Source of the DNA: Phycisphaerales bacterium
GTDB lineage: Bacteria > Planctomycetota > Phycisphaerae > Phycisphaerales > UBA1924
Direction of reading: 5' to 3'
NCBI GenBank assembly: GCA_017642965.1
Contig: JAEPOJ010000003.1
Coordinates: 62,001 to 126,000 of the forward strand
Length of the DNA: 64,000 nt
Of this stretch, positions 7,989 through 16,494 are shown one piece after another (the stretch's first letter is position 1; the number at the start of each line of letters is the position of its first letter). Under the pieces are notes generated by a model. The model did not search any database, was not told where the DNA came from, and saw nothing but the letters and a program-made list of their open reading frames with translations. The position numbers and the translations under genes were made by a program.

Positions 7989-9245
7989 TTACAGTGCCGC
8001 GGAACCGCCTGCCGAGAGGCGCGCGATCAGGATCGCGAGCAGCTGGCAGCGTTCAACGAGGCTGGTGAGATCAATCCATTCATCCTTCGTGTGCAGCCCC
8101 CCGCCACGCACGCCCAACGTGTCAATGGTTGGCAGGCCCGCGTTCTGCAGGACATTGCCGTCACACACGCCGCCTGTCTTGGCGAAGGGGAGCGTCTGCC
8201 CGAGCGCTTCTGCCACCGCACGGGCGCTGAGCGCGAGCCGCTCAGTTTCGGGGATCTGCGGCTTGGCCGGGCGATTAAAGCTCCGGTGGACACGCACGCG
8301 TGGCATCGCGTCAGGGGCGGTCTGGAGGGCATCGAGCTGCACAGCAAGTTCATCGGCAATCGCCTGATCCGCGAAGCGGACATTTCCCCATGCAAATGCA
8401 GAATCGGGTACCGCGTTCGTCGCGACCCCACCCTTGATGGGTCCGATATTGAGTATCTTGCCCCGCTCGGGCTCAGGGAACTGCGCTGACGCCTGTATGC
8501 ACTCCGCCAGCCTGACCACCGCGGATACGCCCTCGGTGAATGCACGACCAACGTGAGCGCTGCGTCCTTCAACCTCGATCATGAACTGCCCCGACCCAAC
8601 ACGCTCGATCGCGAGCTCGCCGCCCGGGAGGGCCGGCTCCAGAGCAATCCCGTAGTCGTGCTTGCGGGCCTCATCGATCAGCGCCTGCTCGCTGTGGTAC
8701 GTGCCGGTCTCCTCGTCCGCGTTCATCGTGAAGGTCCAGTTGGCCGCCACTCCGCACGCTTCAAGAGCCTCGAGGGCGGCCACCGCGATGACGAGCCCGC
8801 CTTTCATATCAACGCAGCCAGGGCCGACTGCGGTCTTGCCATCCGGGGCAATCGAGAGATCCTGGAAGTCCCCCTCCGGGTCGTGCACGGTATCCAGGTG
8901 TCCGGCGATCAGAACCCGGTTTTCGGTTGCCCCACACAAACGCTCAGAAACGACCGTGGGCGGTGTGTAGTAGTCGTGCTGGTCGCCCTGGAGCCACTCG
9001 GGCTTCGCGTCGCCGGGCACCATGTGGGTCTTGGCACCGAGTTCCTGCAGGCGGATGCCGAATCGCTCGCGTGTCTCCTCGATCGCCTGCTGGTTGTTCC
9101 CGCCAGTCGGGATCGAGACGTGAAGGCGCAGGTCCTCGAGCAGATCGTGGGCTCTGGACTCGATCTCTCTTGCGACGCGTTGTTCAAGTTCTGTCAGTTG
9201 CACAGACCAGTGTATGGGGCGCTCAAATCGCCCTTCCAGCCCCAT
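7989..9245 (-). CDS. M20 family metallohydrolase, candidate N-succinylglutamate desuccinylase
   Basis: The 418-residue protein is an M20 (ArgE/DapE/carboxypeptidase G2-like) zinc hydrolase. Metal ligands and catalytic residues are visible: H116 and D118 in AGHLDTVHD, D146 in GPGCVDMKGG, the catalytic pair E178/E179 in NADEETG, E203 in LEPALPGG, and a late GGGLHTKDEW histidine. As first gene of the operon with an aminotransferase, AstA and AstD, it could perform the last AST step, removing succinate from succinylglutamate. That step is done by AstE, a different (M14-like) family, in proteobacteria. This role is inferred from context. An alternative GTG start lies at 9203. Confidence 0.82.
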   Translation of the reverse strand: MGLEGRFERPIHWSVQLTELEQRVAREIESRAHDLLEDLRLHVSIPTGGNNQQAIEETRERFGIRLQELGAKTHMVPGDAKPEWLQGDQHDYYTPPTVVSERLCGATENRVLIAGHLDTVHDPEGDFQDLSIAPDGKTAVGPGCVDMKGGLVIAVAALEALEACGVAANWTFTMNADEETGTYHSEQALIDEARKHDYGIALEPALPGGELAIERVGSGQFMIEVEGRSAHVGRAFTEGVSAVVRLAECIQASAQFPEPERGKILNIGPIKGGVATNAVPDSAFAWGNVRFADQAIADELAVQLDALQTAPDAMPRVRVHRSFNRPAKPQIPETERLALSARAVAEALGQTLPFAKTGGVCDGNVLQNAGLPTIDTLGVRGGGLHTKDEWIDLTSLVERCQLLAILIARLSAGGSAAL

Positions 9246-9319
9246 GAGCCCCGATTTCGGTTGATCGTGGTTTAAACTGAATAGGGCATGAACGGGTGCA
9301 CAAAAACTTCGTGAACTTC

Positions 9320-10864
9320 TCAGTCGCCGCTGCCAAGTATGACGCCGAGATCGACAACCACCCCGAGTCCGAAGTAGACGTCAACGTTCAACTCGTCAGA
9401 GCCCATAGAGGTGAGGACAACGCTCGTACGCTGCGACGTCGCGGCGTTCTGCAGGTCTTGGATCGATGGCCCGGCGTACCCGGTGTTGTTGCGCTTGTCG
9501 GCGTGGAAGTGGTAATGGGCCAGCGCCCGATCGCTGAAACGGAACATGTCATCGCTGGCGACGAAGCGCTGGTCGCTGATGCGATCGCGCTGACGTGGGC
9601 GGAACAACACCGCTCGCCAGCGAGAATCGGGGTCTGTTTCGATGATGCCGCCATACTCTGTGGACGTGTCCTTCTTGTCCAATGCTCGCTGCTTAAAGAG
9701 CTGCTCCTGGACCGCGGTACTGGTGATCGCCTCGTCAACGACGAGTATGGTGAGCAGGTCGCCCCAGCACAGCAACCCGGACCAATCTCCGAGGCGTTCC
9801 TGCCGCGGGGGCTCGCCCTTCTCGCTTTTGCGTTTGTGAACGACACGCCCGCGGAGGCGGGTACTCAGCAGGCCGTACATGGCCTCCTGGTCGAGCGTGA
9901 ACCACGTCTGCCGATTCTGATGCGCCCAGCGTATCGGCTCAAGGTGCCTGATTCGCAGCCCGTCGCGCTGATCTGGGCTTAGTGCGTTTACCGCGTCGGT
10001 GGTCTGCGCCCACCACGCCTTGTTCTGCTCGTTGTCACGCTGGTTCTCGTGTCTGCGGAGCGAGCGGAGCCAGGCGATCTCCATGCTCGTGTCCGGCAGG
10101 ACCCCAAGATCGTTCTGGGCCGCGCGCAGATCCATCAGCAGCTCACGGGATCCCTCGTCGACCTCTTCCAGTCGCAGCGCAGCGGACTCAAGAAAACCCA
10201 CCCGGATCGAGCCCGTCGGATCCAGGCGTCCGAGCAGGCCCCAGGCGTCGTCACGAGTGCGCTCACTCGTGCGCAGGACGGCTCGCTCCTGATCCGTCCC
10301 CAGTCCTCGGCTCGGGTTCAGGAATACGTCGAACACGACCTGCTCTATCGCTTGCGTGTTGCTCAGTCGCTGAATCGCGGCATACTCGGGGCGCTGGCGG
10401 TCAGGGATGTCCGGGTTGTGACGCGAGAGACTGCGGACGAAGGCGGGGATCAGATCGTCCCAGCCGAACTCGACCGCGTGGTACGCGATAATCCGCACCG
10501 CCTCCGGCTCTCGCTCGTTTGGCAGGATGAGCCGGGCCATGCTCCGCGAGTCCTCACCGCCCTGCTCAGACGTGTCTGAGAGCAGCAGATCGAGCACGAC
10601 CAATCGCAGTTCTCGCTCAGTGGCCCCGGACCATGCCAGATTTTTCAGTGCGTATCGGGTCCGTTCGCGATCCCGAACTCCCTGCTCGACCTCGGCCCAG
10701 GCGGCGCGGGCGGCCGCGATCCGGTCGCGTTCGAGTAGTTCCGGGTTTCGGAGGTCCAGGAGCGGATTCCCGGATGGTTCGTACCTGCTCGACGAGGAGC
10801 ACGCAGGAAGCAGCAACGCAGTGATGAGGACGAGAGGCGTGACGAAATTCATGAGTTTCTTCAT
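9320..10864 (-). CDS. Predicted lipoprotein of unknown function
   Basis: Starting at the ATG at 10864, the protein begins MKKLMNF, a hydrophobic stretch and the lipobox-like LLPACSS, so a lipidated N-terminus at about residue 22 is likely. The mature part (about 490 residues) is charged and alpha-helical in its first two thirds, with HEAT-like helical pairs around residues 100-150, and ends in a beta-like glycine/valine-rich segment. I do not recognise a family. The frame is open 57 bases further upstream, but the signal sequence fixes the start. It is divergent from the NifU-like gene (69-base gap) and lies 74 bases ahead of the M20 operon on the same strand. Confidence 0.75.
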   Translation of the reverse strand: MKKLMNFVTPLVLITALLLPACSSSSRYEPSGNPLLDLRNPELLERDRIAAARAAWAEVEQGVRDRERTRYALKNLAWSGATERELRLVVLDLLLSDTSEQGGEDSRSMARLILPNEREPEAVRIIAYHAVEFGWDDLIPAFVRSLSRHNPDIPDRQRPEYAAIQRLSNTQAIEQVVFDVFLNPSRGLGTDQERAVLRTSERTRDDAWGLLGRLDPTGSIRVGFLESAALRLEEVDEGSRELLMDLRAAQNDLGVLPDTSMEIAWLRSLRRHENQRDNEQNKAWWAQTTDAVNALSPDQRDGLRIRHLEPIRWAHQNRQTWFTLDQEAMYGLLSTRLRGRVVHKRKSEKGEPPRQERLGDWSGLLCWGDLLTILVVDEAITSTAVQEQLFKQRALDKKDTSTEYGGIIETDPDSRWRAVLFRPRQRDRISDQRFVASDDMFRFSDRALAHYHFHADKRNNTGYAGPSIQDLQNAATSQRTSVVLTSMGSDELNVDVYFGLGVVVDLGVILGSGD

Positions 10865-10933
10865 CGCCAGTAGTGTAGTTCGCGAGTCAGATTGGTGCTG
10901 GAACTCGGGGCACGAGATCACCTATGATGAGAC

Positions 10934-11227
10934 ATGGTCCGTGTTACGCAAGGCAGCAATCCGATCGATGGCTCTTCATCCGCAGAAGGTCTCCCAGTAG
11001 AAGAGCGCGTCTCGATCGTGATCGATCGCATTCGCCCTGCCGTTCAGAATGACGGCGGTGATATCGAGCTGGTCGAAGTGACCGATGATGGCGTTGTGCG
11101 CATCCGGATGCACGGGGCGTGCGTCGGCTGCCCATCTTCGAACATGACACTCCGCCTTGGTATTGAGCAGAACCTCAAGACCTATGTGCCTGAAATCACG
11201 GGTGTTGAAGCGATCGAAGAAAAGTAA
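10934..11227 (+). CDS. NifU C-terminal domain iron-sulfur cluster scaffold/carrier
   Basis: This 97-residue protein is a stand-alone NifU C-terminal (Nfu-type) domain. It carries VQNDGGDIELVEV and the cluster-binding CVGCPSS motif (CxxC) followed by the conserved helix NMTLRLGIEQNLK. Two molecules normally share a [4Fe-4S] cluster across their CxxC motifs for delivery to apo-enzymes. The ATG at 10934 has no strong Shine-Dalgarno, and a TATGAT box just upstream could be a -10 element. Neighbours do not suggest a specific client; csrA follows after a 234-base leader. Confidence 0.9.
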   Translation: MVRVTQGSNPIDGSSSAEGLPVEERVSIVIDRIRPAVQNDGGDIELVEVTDDGVVRIRMHGACVGCPSSNMTLRLGIEQNLKTYVPEITGVEAIEEK

Positions 11228-11387
11228 GTGAGCACTCATTACTCGCTCATGATCTCAAGCTTGCGGCATCTTTGCGATGGCTCACAGCAACTGTTACGCC
11301 CTGAAACGCCTGGTCCACTCACAAACACGACCGATGTAGTCGTAGCGTAATTCCTGACATGCGTGGGGTTTAAGCGTCAGTATTCTC

Positions 11388-11415
11388 TTGCTCACATCGC
11401 GTAGGGTGGTATACT
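11388..11415 (+). promoter_or_regulatory. Predicted sigma70-type promoter of csrA
   Basis: TTGCTC (11388-11393) and TATACT (11410-11415) are separated by 16 bases and point at csrA. Transcription would start near 11422, giving a leader of about 40 bases that is almost entirely the hairpin described in the next entry. Confidence 0.55.
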
Positions 11416-11417
11416 CA

Positions 11418-11462
11418 CCAAACCGGGACAAGACGCTCCCGTAGTTTGGAGTAAGCAACGGA
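11418..11462 (+). promoter_or_regulatory. csrA leader hairpin with three GGA sites (candidate CsrA autoregulation)
   Basis: A two-part stem forms just before csrA: CCAAAC (11418-11423) pairs with GTTTGG (11444-11449), and CGGGA (11424-11428) pairs with TCCCG (11437-11441). GGA trinucleotides, the core of CsrA binding sites, occur at 11426-11428, 11448-11450 and 11460-11462; the last one runs into the ATG. The Shine-Dalgarno GGAG (11448-11451) lies at the foot of the stem. CsrA autorepression at its own leader is known in other bacteria; its action here is inferred. Confidence 0.5.
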
Positions 11463-11689
11463 TGCTGGTCATCACACGTCGAGAAGGTGAAGAAGTCGTC
11501 ATCGGGGATCCCAAGAACCCGATCGGCGTTGTCCGCATTGCGAGTGTCAAGGGCGAGCGCGTCCGCGTGGCATTCGACTTCCCTCGCGACGTCGAGATTC
11601 ATCGCCGCGAGATTGCTGACCAGATCGTCGTTGAGATCGATGACGCTCCGGCCGTCATCGGTGAGATCAAGCCGGCCTCCGCACAGTGA
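11462..11689 (+). CDS. csrA: Carbon storage regulator CsrA
   Basis: The 75-residue product begins MLVITRREGE and contains VRVAFDFPRDVEIHRREI, the RNA-binding surface of the CsrA/RsmA homodimer. CsrA binds GGA motifs near ribosome binding sites and represses or stabilises mRNAs controlling central carbon metabolism, motility and biofilm formation. Length is slightly above the usual 61-70 residues. A predicted promoter and structured leader precede it, and a strong bidirectional terminator follows. No fliW is visible nearby. Confidence 0.95.
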   Translation: MLVITRREGEEVVIGDPKNPIGVVRIASVKGERVRVAFDFPRDVEIHRREIADQIVVEIDDAPAVIGEIKPASAQ

Positions 11690-11716
11690 AGCATTCAAGC
11701 ATCGAATGATCGAATG

Positions 11717-11746
11717 AAAAAGCCCTCGCGTTGCGAGGGCTTTTTA
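11717..11746. terminator. Bidirectional intrinsic terminator between csrA and ndk
   Basis: AAAAAGCCCTCGC and its complement GCGAGGGCTTTTT surround a GTT loop, giving an 8-base GC stem flanked by A and T runs. It can end transcription of csrA on the plus strand and of ndk on the minus strand. Confidence 0.9.
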
Positions 11747-11767
11747 TCTATCGGTGATCAGCCGGTA

Positions 11768-12238
11768 TTATTCAGGGTCACCGGAGCTCATGTCGTAGAC
11801 CCAGCTCTCGATCGCGCGGTCGAGATCCTGTACCTCGCCGTCGTTGAAGAACAGGCCCAACTCACGCTCGGCGGCTACCGGCGAATCGGAGCCGTGGATG
11901 AGGTTGAACGAGTTGGAGACGCCGAAGTCGCCACGGATAGTGCCGGCGTCGGCCTTGGAGCCGAAGGTGGCGCCCATCATGGAGCGTGCGATGGTGATCG
12001 CACCGACGCCGCGGACCGCCATGACGACGACCGGCGAGCTGGTCATGAACCCGACGAGCCCGTCGTAGAAGGGCTTGCCCTGGTGGTCCTTGTAGTGCGT
12101 GGAAGCGAGGTCCTGGGAGATGGTCATCATCTTCATGCCGACGATGGCCAGTCCCTTCTCTTCGAAGCGGGTGATGATCTTGCCCATGAGGCCACGCTGG
12201 ACCGCGTCGGGCTTGAGGATGATGAGTGTGGTTTCCAT
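11768..12238 (-). CDS. ndk: Nucleoside-diphosphate kinase
   Basis: Ndk exchanges gamma-phosphates between nucleoside tri- and diphosphates via a phosphohistidine. From the ATG at 12238 the product has 156 residues, begins METTLIILKPDAVQRG, and carries catalytic His115 in NLIHGSDS, which is close to the family signature NxxHGSD. A frame open to 12319 adds 27 residues without family resemblance, so the METT start is preferred. It is a single gene with its own upstream gap of about 230 bases. Confidence 0.95.
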   Translation of the reverse strand: METTLIILKPDAVQRGLMGKIITRFEEKGLAIVGMKMMTISQDLASTHYKDHQGKPFYDGLVGFMTSSPVVVMAVRGVGAITIARSMMGATFGSKADAGTIRGDFGVSNSFNLIHGSDSPVAAERELGLFFNDGEVQDLDRAIESWVYDMSSGDPE

Positions 12239-12471
12239 GCTGGTTATCTCCAGATCAGTGTTCTCGATCGCTCCACGAAACACATCAGTCCCGCGGGGTC
12301 GAGATGGTAGGCTCCACACGGATTACCGTCACCCCCCTCTGAATCACCCTTCCTGAGCATGCACAGCATTCGCATACCGGATGAAGGACATCCCAACCAC
12401 CCAAATCTGTGAGCTGCGTCAGATACCCTTCCGGTCGAATTATCCGTGTTGACGTGGAGCCAGCACCCGAG

Positions 12472-13470
12472 CTAGCGGAACGCCTTGGGGTTGTTAATCG
12501 CGCCATACCCCGGGTTAAGCCCACCCCGGGCGGCTGCTTGGGCATCAGCGATGTCGCTGAGTCGGTAGAAACTCGATCCGTGGCCTGCTTTGACGTAGAT
12601 GTCCCAAGAGGTGAAACCGGTATCCCCGTACCCCTCGCTGGGGTCATCGTTCACGAAGTCGCTGGTCGGCGGCTTGAACACATCAACGTGCCCGTCGAGG
12701 TAGTACGTGGTCCCCCCACCGTCATGGCGGGTCGTCCATTGGTCATAGTTACCCCAAGCCCCATCGGTCACCCCGCCTGGGCTGTTGTTGTTGAACCACC
12801 AGGAGCTTTCTTCGATAATCAGCGGCAACCCATCCATGCGTGTGAGCTTGCCCTGACGATTGGCGTTGTTGAACTGCGCGAGGCTCAGCTCGTCGTCATC
12901 CACGTGCGATGTGTTGAAATACCAGACATCGAACTGGACCGAGTCCTTGGCACCCTGAGCCGGGTTACTGAATGTGTAATCGAAGTTGAGATCGCTCTCT
13001 CCGTAAAAATACGCCCCGAGGCGGATGTTGTCCGGATCGTCGGGGATCCCGAACGGATCCTGGCGGCGGTTCGTGGGGCATTCCACGATTTCGCTCGCGT
13101 TGTCCACGTAATCCATGAGCAAGCCGACGTCTTTGCGCCGGGTACCGGGGCGGTTGTACAGGTATGCCCAGTTGATGGTGTTGAGATCACCCCTCGCGTT
13201 GCGCCGCCCTCGGGTTGTTTCGAAGCGCCCCGTCGGCATGGATCGCCCGTCGAAATCCTGCGCGTAGAGACTGTTCGCGAGCCCGAGCTGACGCATATTC
13301 GAGAGGCAGATCGTTCGCTGTGTCGTTCTCCGAGCCGAGCCGAGCGCCGGGAGCAGAATCGCGATCAAGATTGCGATGATGGCGATCACCACCAGCAACT
13401 CGATGAGTGTGAATGCCCGACCAGTGCGGGGCGGTGCCCCACTGCTTCTTCCTGTCATTTCCTGCATCAT
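12472..13470 (-). CDS. Prepilin-type cleavage/methylation protein with C-terminal H-X9-DG motif
   Basis: The 332-residue protein has a short basic leader, then the type IV prepilin signature [24 protein letters not shown] beginning at about residue 20 (shown here only by its first residues FTLIELLVV). After a long globular domain the H-x-G-G-G...Y-L-D-G-H-V pattern appears, the H-X9-DG motif typical of the large planctomycete pseudopilin-like family. These proteins are exported, cleaved by a prepilin peptidase and thought to sit at the cell envelope; individual functions are unknown. It stands alone, about 3 kb from csrA and 10 kb from the pilin/secretin cluster. Confidence 0.85.
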   Translation of the reverse strand: MMQEMTGRSSGAPPRTGRAFTLIELLVVIAIIAILIAILLPALGSARRTTQRTICLSNMRQLGLANSLYAQDFDGRSMPTGRFETTRGRRNARGDLNTINWAYLYNRPGTRRKDVGLLMDYVDNASEIVECPTNRRQDPFGIPDDPDNIRLGAYFYGESDLNFDYTFSNPAQGAKDSVQFDVWYFNTSHVDDDELSLAQFNNANRQGKLTRMDGLPLIIEESSWWFNNNSPGGVTDGAWGNYDQWTTRHDGGGTTYYLDGHVDVFKPPTSDFVNDDPSEGYGDTGFTSWDIYVKAGHGSSFYRLSDIADAQAAARGGLNPGYGAINNPKAFR

Positions 13471-13577
13471 GAGACTCCCACACGAGTGTGTGCGGAGTCA
13501 GCATACCACAGAAACGAAAGCAATTTCACGCAATCTTGCTGCGGCAAAGTGTAATTTTTATCACTAAAGGCCTGTGC

Positions 13578-15035
13578 CTAGACCTCGACCTCGGCATTCA
13601 TGTCCTTCGCGTTTGCCCTGGTCTTGTCCATCGGCTCCTGATGCGCGAGGGGGCGGTAGATCTCGATCGCGAGCGTGTCGTCCTCTGGGGGAAGCCCGCC
13701 ACGGAAGCTGGCGACCTCTTCGAGGATTTTCTCAGCCCAGAGGCCTTGGCCTCCGTGCGAGAGCCCGGGCATCGCCGGTGCAGCAAGGAGGCGACGGAGC
13801 CCGTCGATCTGGAACATCTTCCCTTCGAGACTGCGTGCCTCGATTGCGCCGTCGGTGTACGCGATCAGTGAGTCACCGGGCTCAAAGTCGACCTCGATCT
13901 GGCCTGCCTCAAAGTCATCATCGGAGCATGCGCCGAGCACGAATGTTGTAGGATCGAGATCCGACAGTGAACCATCGATGCCACGGATAAACGCGGGCGG
14001 GTGCCCACCGGAGGCATACTCAATCTTTCCTCGCTCATGGTCCACACGAATGCAGACCGCGGTCGCGTAGATCGAGTGTTTGGCGAGCGTGAGATGCACG
14101 TACCGGTTGAGGCGCTCGAGCATCTTTCCCGGGGCGATATCCGGATCTTCGGCAAACGCGATATCGATCTCTCCGTGCAGTCTGTTGACGGTCAGCGCCG
14201 CGGGGATGCCGTGCCCGGTCACATCGACAATGACGACGGACAGCTGGCCCTTGTCCTCGCTGAGCTTGGTGTAGAGATAGTCGCCACCGATCTGCCGCAT
14301 GGGCTCGTACCTATAGGCGTAGCAGAGCCCACCGCTCGCCACGGGTGCGGGGAAGAGTGCTTCGTGGACCTGGCGTGCATAGGCCAGTTCTTGGCGGAGC
14401 ATCCCGTAGCGCTGATTGAGAAACTTGTTGGTTGCCCGCTGGACCCGCTGGGAGTGTTTCACACCGGTGATGAAGATACCGGGGATGGAGAGCCCGGCGT
14501 AGATGAGCGTGCCGAGCGTCGTCGCGAGCACGCTCTCGCCCTCGATCGCGAGGTTGCTGAACACGCTTGCGAGCAGGATCGATGCGACCGGCACAATCGC
14601 CTGCCTCACCGTCCAGGGGAACATGCAGCAGGCGATGAAGTGCGCGAGAAGGAACGCGAGCAGGGCTGGGCCCTGATCCATGTCCATCACGCGTGTGCCG
14701 ATGCCCTGAACCCCGTCGAGCATCACGAGCCCCATCGTGATGTAGTTGATGGTCTGGCTCTGGACCCGCTTTCCGAGCACGAGTATCAGCGAGCCGAGGT
14801 ACGCACCGAACCAGACGAGCGTGGTGAGAATAAAGAATGACTTTTGACCGCCGTTCTTGAAGATGTTCGAGAGGTCAACGCCCTGCAAAATCATGACCAC
14901 CGTGATGACGGTCATGATGAGCCCGAGCCCACCCCAGACTGAGATGAACCAGATCAGGCGTGTCCTGAGAAGGTCATCCGTCTCCTGACGGAACGTCCTT
15001 CTGAACTCTGTTGTCTCGAACGATGCGGTTGTCAC
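13578..15035 (-). CDS. Membrane-bound PP2C/SpoIIE-type protein phosphatase (RsbU-like)
   Basis: The N-terminal third holds about five to six hydrophobic segments (residues 25-165). It is followed by a linker helix and a SpoIIE/PP2C domain with GGDYLY, DVTGHGIPAAL and YTDGAIEAR, which carry the metal-binding aspartates. Such enzymes dephosphorylate anti-sigma-factor antagonists in partner-switching systems. The GTG at 15035 is chosen because AGGA lies 8 bases upstream; a TTG at 15080 would overlap the preceding gene. The following gene upstream is a paralogue with the same architecture, 25 bases away. No antagonist or anti-sigma kinase is present in the window. Confidence 0.85.
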   Translation of the reverse strand: MTTASFETTEFRRTFRQETDDLLRTRLIWFISVWGGLGLIMTVITVVMILQGVDLSNIFKNGGQKSFFILTTLVWFGAYLGSLILVLGKRVQSQTINYITMGLVMLDGVQGIGTRVMDMDQGPALLAFLLAHFIACCMFPWTVRQAIVPVASILLASVFSNLAIEGESVLATTLGTLIYAGLSIPGIFITGVKHSQRVQRATNKFLNQRYGMLRQELAYARQVHEALFPAPVASGGLCYAYRYEPMRQIGGDYLYTKLSEDKGQLSVVIVDVTGHGIPAALTVNRLHGEIDIAFAEDPDIAPGKMLERLNRYVHLTLAKHSIYATAVCIRVDHERGKIEYASGGHPPAFIRGIDGSLSDLDPTTFVLGACSDDDFEAGQIEVDFEPGDSLIAYTDGAIEARSLEGKMFQIDGLRRLLAAPAMPGLSHGGQGLWAEKILEEVASFRGGLPPEDDTLAIEIYRPLAHQEPMDKTRANAKDMNAEVEV

Positions 15036-15060
15036 GGTTGTGTCCTGCGGCCTCGGCCGC

Positions 15061-16449
15061 TCATGCGCGATAGATCTCAACTATCAGGATATCGTCTGAA
15101 GCGTCTCCTGCACGTTGTTTTTCGACTTCTTCGAGGATCTGGACCGGCCATCGCTTGGATTGCTCGACCCAGTTCCTCGAGAGTACGCCCTCCACGCCCG
15201 CGGTATCGAACATCTGACCGGCACCGATCCGGGCTTCGCTCACACCGTCCGTGTACGCGATCAGCGAGTCGCCCTCGTTGAACGCAAACTCCTCGACCTG
15301 CGTTTGCATGATCTGTTCTACTCCGACCCCCAGCACGGTCCCTGAGGGCTGAATCCGAGTAAGCTGCCCACGCGCGTCCCTGAGGATCGGGGCCGGGTGC
15401 CCCGCGTTGGCCACCCGTATGACGCCCTCAGATGGATCTACGCGGATCGCCACGGCGGAAACCAGCACCGCGCTGTCGGCAAGCGTGAGGCACACGTAGC
15501 GATCTACCGCACTGAGCAGTTCACCCGGCTCGATCGAGTTGTCCTCACCGGTCAGGCGCATCAGCTCGCCCTGCAACCGATTTGCGGTGAGTGCCGCCGA
15601 GATCCCGTGGCCGGTCACATCGAAGAGCACGAGTGTCACTGCGGAGTTGGGCTCGCCGGCATCATGGATCGTGGCGAAGACCGAGTCGCCCCCGATCTGG
15701 CTCATGGGGCGGTAGACATACGTGAATCGGATTTCACCCGATGACTTCGGCTTGGGGAACCCTCGCTCGTGGATCGATTTCGCGGCTTGCAGATCCTCTC
15801 GCACCTCGTCGTATTTGCTCTGGATGAAGTGCAGCTCGAACTGATCCTGGAACCGTGACATACGGAAGAACGAGATCATCGTGCCCGGGATGGTCACCGC
15901 GATATACGAGAAGATCGCCGCGGGGACTGAGAAGCCGTCGGGGTGCGCGGCGAGCAGCATGGTGATCGTGGAGGTGATGATCCAGAGGAGGCTGAGCGTG
16001 AGCGTTTGCCGCGGGCTCCATGGCAGCAACGCCGCCCCCATCGTGAGCCCGACGAGTACCCCTACGAGCGCACTCTCCCCCGGGCCCGCTTCGCCGGACA
16101 TCGCCCAGCGAGCGAGGGCGACCACACCCTCAATGATGATGATCAGGAGTGAGAGGCGCACGCACCAGAGCTTGCGGAGATCGACGAAGTAGACCGTGAT
16201 TGCCGCACCGAGGTATACGATCGCCCAGGCGAGGAACAGGACAACATCCCACGCCGCGACCGACGATTCACCCATGAACTTGAGCAGGATCATCGCGATG
16301 CCGAGGAGCGACAAGATCCCGATGAACTGCGCGGTGTTCCGACGGACCTCCGCTTCAGACATGTTCTCGAGGAGCTTATTCGACTCGAAATCGCGTAAAG
16401 CGAGAATCAGGTTGCGCATTTGTTGGTGCACGCAAACATGATACGCCAT
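15061..16449 (-). CDS. Membrane-bound PP2C/SpoIIE-type protein phosphatase, tandem paralogue
   Basis: This protein shares the layout of its downstream neighbour: six or so membrane segments in residues 45-200, a helical linker, then a SpoIIE domain with GGDSVFA, DVTGHGISAAL and YTDGVSEARIG. The two genes are probably co-transcribed and likely arose by duplication, although sequence identity looks moderate. The frame begins at an ATG at 16449, but ATGs at 16419 or later are equally plausible starts. A sensory role for the membrane region is possible but not demonstrated by any motif. Confidence 0.83.
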   Translation of the reverse strand: MAYHVCVHQQMRNLILALRDFESNKLLENMSEAEVRRNTAQFIGILSLLGIAMILLKFMGESSVAAWDVVLFLAWAIVYLGAAITVYFVDLRKLWCVRLSLLIIIIEGVVALARWAMSGEAGPGESALVGVLVGLTMGAALLPWSPRQTLTLSLLWIITSTITMLLAAHPDGFSVPAAIFSYIAVTIPGTMISFFRMSRFQDQFELHFIQSKYDEVREDLQAAKSIHERGFPKPKSSGEIRFTYVYRPMSQIGGDSVFATIHDAGEPNSAVTLVLFDVTGHGISAALTANRLQGELMRLTGEDNSIEPGELLSAVDRYVCLTLADSAVLVSAVAIRVDPSEGVIRVANAGHPAPILRDARGQLTRIQPSGTVLGVGVEQIMQTQVEEFAFNEGDSLIAYTDGVSEARIGAGQMFDTAGVEGVLSRNWVEQSKRWPVQILEEVEKQRAGDASDDILIVEIYRA

Positions 16450-16494
16450 AGATTCTGACAGGAATCCTAGGTCGTCATGGAATCTGGTCAGGGA

